This document shows, piece by piece, positions 60,752-64,000 of a stretch of DNA of 64,000 nucleotides. Under the pieces are notes generated by a model. It ran no database searches and had not been told where the DNA came from. It saw only the letters and a list, made by a program, of their open reading frames with translations. Source of the stretch: Paramecium tetraurelia (taxonomy: Eukaryota; Ciliophora; Oligohymenophorea; Peniculida; Parameciidae); NCBI RefSeq assembly GCF_000165425.1, contig NW_001799200.1:109784-173783 (forward strand), written 5' to 3'. Position 1 is the stretch's first letter. The number at the start of each line of letters is the position of its first letter. The position numbers and the translations under genes were made by a program.

Positions 60752-62154
60752 AAATTTAATAATATCATGATATCAATAATCCAACTTATTTATATTATAA
60801 ATTTCGATACTTCAAATAAATTATCTTATCAAACTTATAATGATTAAAATAGTATTTATACATTCTTACTTTATTATTCGATGAACTACTGTATTAACTG
60901 CATTATAGAAAAATTTTCATTAAGTATTCGAATATATTCACAAATATCTTTAAATGGGATTGTGTATATCATTTAAGCAAATAGTTGGAATCTAATTTTC
61001 AAGACTTGGTTGTATCTCAAATCTCAAAAGGAGAAGAATTTTAGAGATTAATTCTACAATATATGCATGCTCTTTTTTAATTTGTATTTTAGTATTGCTC
61101 TTTTCTATTTTTTCATTAAGAAGTCTAACATGAAAAAAGTAAAGAAAAATGCATCTTAATGAAGGGTTGATATTTGCGAAAAAGGTTTTTTTTCTTTTAG
61201 TTTGAGTTGGATTCCAAAAAAATTGACTTACATAGTCAGTTTTACCTTGATTGATAAATACTTTCTACATAACAATTATTATCCTTGGTTAAATTTTCTC
61301 TGAAAATATTGATTTAATTTTGATTTTTATGTTTGAAGTGCCAGTTACATTATTTACTTTGCTTAAAATTGCAAATGAACAATCTTATGCAAATTTCTTG
61401 GGCTTTAAATGTCAAGTTTTTATTGAATTTGGGTAGATAGGACTTCTATCTTTTGGGATAATGGCACCATTAATAAAATATATATATCAAATCAATACTA
61501 AATTAAAAAGACTAATTTAAAAATGGATTCAATAAAAAGTAAATAAAAAATAACCTGCAAGTACCTCTCTTTTTTTATGAAATAAATTTTCGTTAAATAT
61601 AACTTAATGTATATATTAATATTCTTAAGTTAAAATATTGGCAATAAAACATTAAATTAAAATTAATTCACAATCTCTCTTATATATTTATAGATAACTT
61701 TAATAAACTAGTAGGAGTTGAAAGTATTCATTGGGAAAAGAAAGTAAATTTTCAAAATATATGTTTAAGAAAAATAATTTTTTTTTTCAATATTATAAAA
61801 TAAAAAATTGAATAGGTATTATCAGTTCAAGAATTAAGAAACTCCTAAATCAATTTGAAATACATCCAAAATTTTGACCTAGATAAATTTAATTTCGTTT
61901 CAAAACTTAAGTAAAAGTAGATAAATAAATAATATTAAATGTGAGGATGGTTTTATATTCTAAACTGAAAATGAATTGTTTTAATGTAAGATAGATCTAG
62001 CAAAAAACATGGGTATTATATGAAATAATATTTTTTAATTTATATAATGATAGATTTAAACATAACAAATAGATATGAGAGATATAAAATTTGAGAATAC
62101 GATGAGAAATTATTCAATTATATTGAAAAACCATCTTACAAAGAGTTAATGATT
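60752..62154. other. AT-rich spacer between inverted paralogues
   Basis: About 1.4 kb without recognisable exons on either strand, between the ends of the two repeat-family copies, which point towards each other. Confidence 0.5.
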
Positions 62155-64000
62155 TCATATTATTTATTAAATTTTAAAACCACCTGGTTTTTCCCCGTTA
62201 ACATATTCACCGACTAGGACTTTCTCCTGCCATGACTAACTAGAAAAGTTTTCAACCAAGTCTGTCCATAATCCATTTTTTAATCCTTTTACATAAGTAC
62301 CACCCCCACTAAGAATAGTGATTAAAGGAAAATTACATAATCTTTTCTTAATTATCATTAGATTTGTTTCTCCAAATTATATCCCACCAACCATTCTTAT
62401 TTCCTTTTGTATATTCACCAGTCCAAACAAATTAATAATTACTAGAATTGTAGTTATAATATTGAAATACATACTTAAAATATATTTAATGCAACTCACA
62501 AGACTTTCCTATTTACAAACCATTTTCATAATATCCTGTTCCTCTTTAATTTTGATTTATTATTTACATATTTTAATGATTCTCTTAATTATTTATTCTA
62601 AAAAGGATTTTCCACTATCCTTATTTTAAACCCTCTTCATATACACCAGTCTGAAAAACCTAACATTAACTTAAATAGGATAAAGCTACAATACTTTTGG
62701 AAATTAGTATGTAGATCTACCCATTATTTTATTTTTTTTCCATTAAAATATTGGCCTCCTCCTCTATTAAGATGGTGATCATTATATAATACATATTTAT
62801 ATATTCATCTTATCTGATTCCTTTATACAATGTATTCCATTATCCAATTTTTACTCCATTAAAATATTCTCCAGCATAGATTACTTAACATTAACTAAAA
62901 TATAAATCAATAAATTTAACTTATGAAAATTATCATGTATTTCCTTCCATCTTCCTATCTTTTTATCATTTAAGTATGAACCTCCACCTCTATTATATTT
63001 TAAGAAGTTTTTATACATATCTTGATAATCAAATAGTTCAGTCATTTTGAACTAAATCTTCCAAAAACCAATCTTAATTCCATTTTAATAGTCTCCAATC
63101 TAAATTACTTAATTTTATCTAATAACTCTTAATTGAAAATACTTCCAAAAATTTGATTCTAACTCCACCCATCTTCCATCTTTCAAACCTTTTTAATTAT
63201 AATTTCCTCCACCCCTAAAATTTCACAATATTATTACAGTATAATCGATTATTTGCTTTAAATTTCCCATCTCCCAACCTTCTTACCATCTCTATATACT
63301 CCAAATTCAAAAACTTAACAAAGACTTTAAAATCTATAATTTAATACTCCCAAAATTGTTCAGACACTTCAAATGACCTTCCTTATTATAATCCATCTTT
63401 GTCATAAGTGCATAAACCTCTTTAAATTAGTTTTTGTAAAATAGCTTAAATTACATTATTTAAAATAATTCCCTTTGTTGGTGTCGATACTATGTTTCCC
63501 AAATACCGAATTTCTTTCCATTTTTGTATTCTCCTATGAGAATAACTTAACACCGACTTATAAAATAGAAAGAGTAATTTACTCCCAATATTAATTGAAA
63601 AACTCAACCCATTTCCCTGTTTTTAAATTACATTAATCATAATATCCTCCAATACCCAACTTTTTACCTTTCCAAAAAGCCTACCAATTTCCACATTTCA
63701 TATTTTGATTGTTCAGTTCTCCATCCCATTTAGCATATTTGATCATTTCGATATTCTTGTTTATTTCAATTTTGTCAGTCTTTTTCTCTCTTAAGATTTG
63801 TTGATAAAATCAATACTTTTTTAATATTTCTCCATCCTATAAATAAAATTATTTCATTCTTGCTACTATGCTAAATGATAATTTTAATTTTTCTTAATTG
63901 CCAAAAACCGCCAATTATTTGATAACCTTATATTGTTTCTACAATTTCCTCTTTAATTATATAAGAAATTTTGATGCATTGTTGTAATAAATTAAAGAAG
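62155..64000 (-). CDS. Intact-looking repeat-family gene, start outside window
   Basis: Same repeat family as the gene at 57798-60751, but here ordinary introns restore every shift I tested: a 29-nt intron near 62770 joins YINI to GGGQYFNGKK, a 26-nt intron joins HN to QCQVIYAGEYFNGVKIGQW, and another (ending AAG) joins QYWD to RCQVILIGEYKNGKKFG. Further units include GGGSYLNDKKIGRWKEI, GGGNYNQKGLKDGRWVEL and GDYQNGIKIGFW. The protein ends near VLVGEYVNGEKPGGFKI before TGA at 62155-62157. The repeats form short beta hairpins in similar proteins. The function is unknown. The N-terminus continues past base 64000. Confidence 0.65.

Noticed and set aside
62318-62629. Plus-strand hydrophobic ORF of 103 residues
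   Set aside because: Antisense of the repeat-family gene, whose intron-joined repeats are far better supported.
1-64000. CRISPR arrays, insertion sequences, bacterial operons or viral genes
   Set aside because: None seen; gene structure is eukaryotic throughout with ciliate code and tiny introns.

Overview
The window is macronuclear DNA of a ciliate, almost certainly Paramecium (aurelia type). Real genes become continuous only when TAA and TAG are read as glutamine and TGA alone as stop. They are cut by tiny introns of about 20-32 nt, nearly all beginning GTA and ending TAG (sometimes AAG or CAG). The DNA is very AT-rich, intergenic gaps are often only 8-100 bp, and Gln-rich tracts are common. 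All gene models below were spliced by eye. Where I say the frame closes, the exon total after intron removal is a multiple of three, which is an internal check. I ran no searches.

Layout, left: a PDK1-like kinase cut by the window edge; a Ulp1/SENP-fold protein with an apparently dead active site; proteasome lid subunit RPN8; an unknown protein; a DNAJC11-type protein without a J domain; a small basic protein; a Ctr copper transporter; the ciliary protein CFAP206; and an anoctamin divergent from CFAP206 by 33 bp. An almost empty stretch follows that holds one small gene, a possible ATPase inhibitor IF1. Next come a double cyclic-nucleotide-binding protein, a synaptojanin-like SAC/5-phosphatase, an unusual DFD kinase, a doubtful small gene, and an SK-type potassium channel.

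Layout, middle: a kinase with an N-terminal leader domain; KATNIP; an SR-type splicing factor (RRM, CCHC knuckle, RS tail); a possible TOM22; tRNA-Tyr with a 12-nt intron; a NEK kinase; a membrane RING-H2 ligase; a Rab GTPase; a giant coiled-coil protein; a second NEK carrying a +1 frameshift; and a Nup98-type nucleoporin built on NIFN-like rather than GLFG repeats.

Layout, right: a basic phosphosite-rich protein; a second double cNMP-binding protein; a long coiled-coil gene interrupted by an assembly gap; an LC8-like protein with a tail; enkurin; canonical LC8; a P-loop GTPase with a repetitive coiled coil; and an inverted pair of Paramecium-type repeat genes. The left copy of the pair looks decayed; the right copy looks intact and runs off the window.

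Many genes belong to cilia (CFAP206, enkurin, KATNIP, LC8, NEK kinases, cyclic-nucleotide and channel signalling), as expected for a heavily ciliated cell. I see no operons. The close packing is general and does not by itself imply co-function. The observations most worth follow-up are the pseudo-Ulp1, the NIFN-type Nup98 (a possible micronucleus-specific pore protein), and the frameshift in the second NEK.
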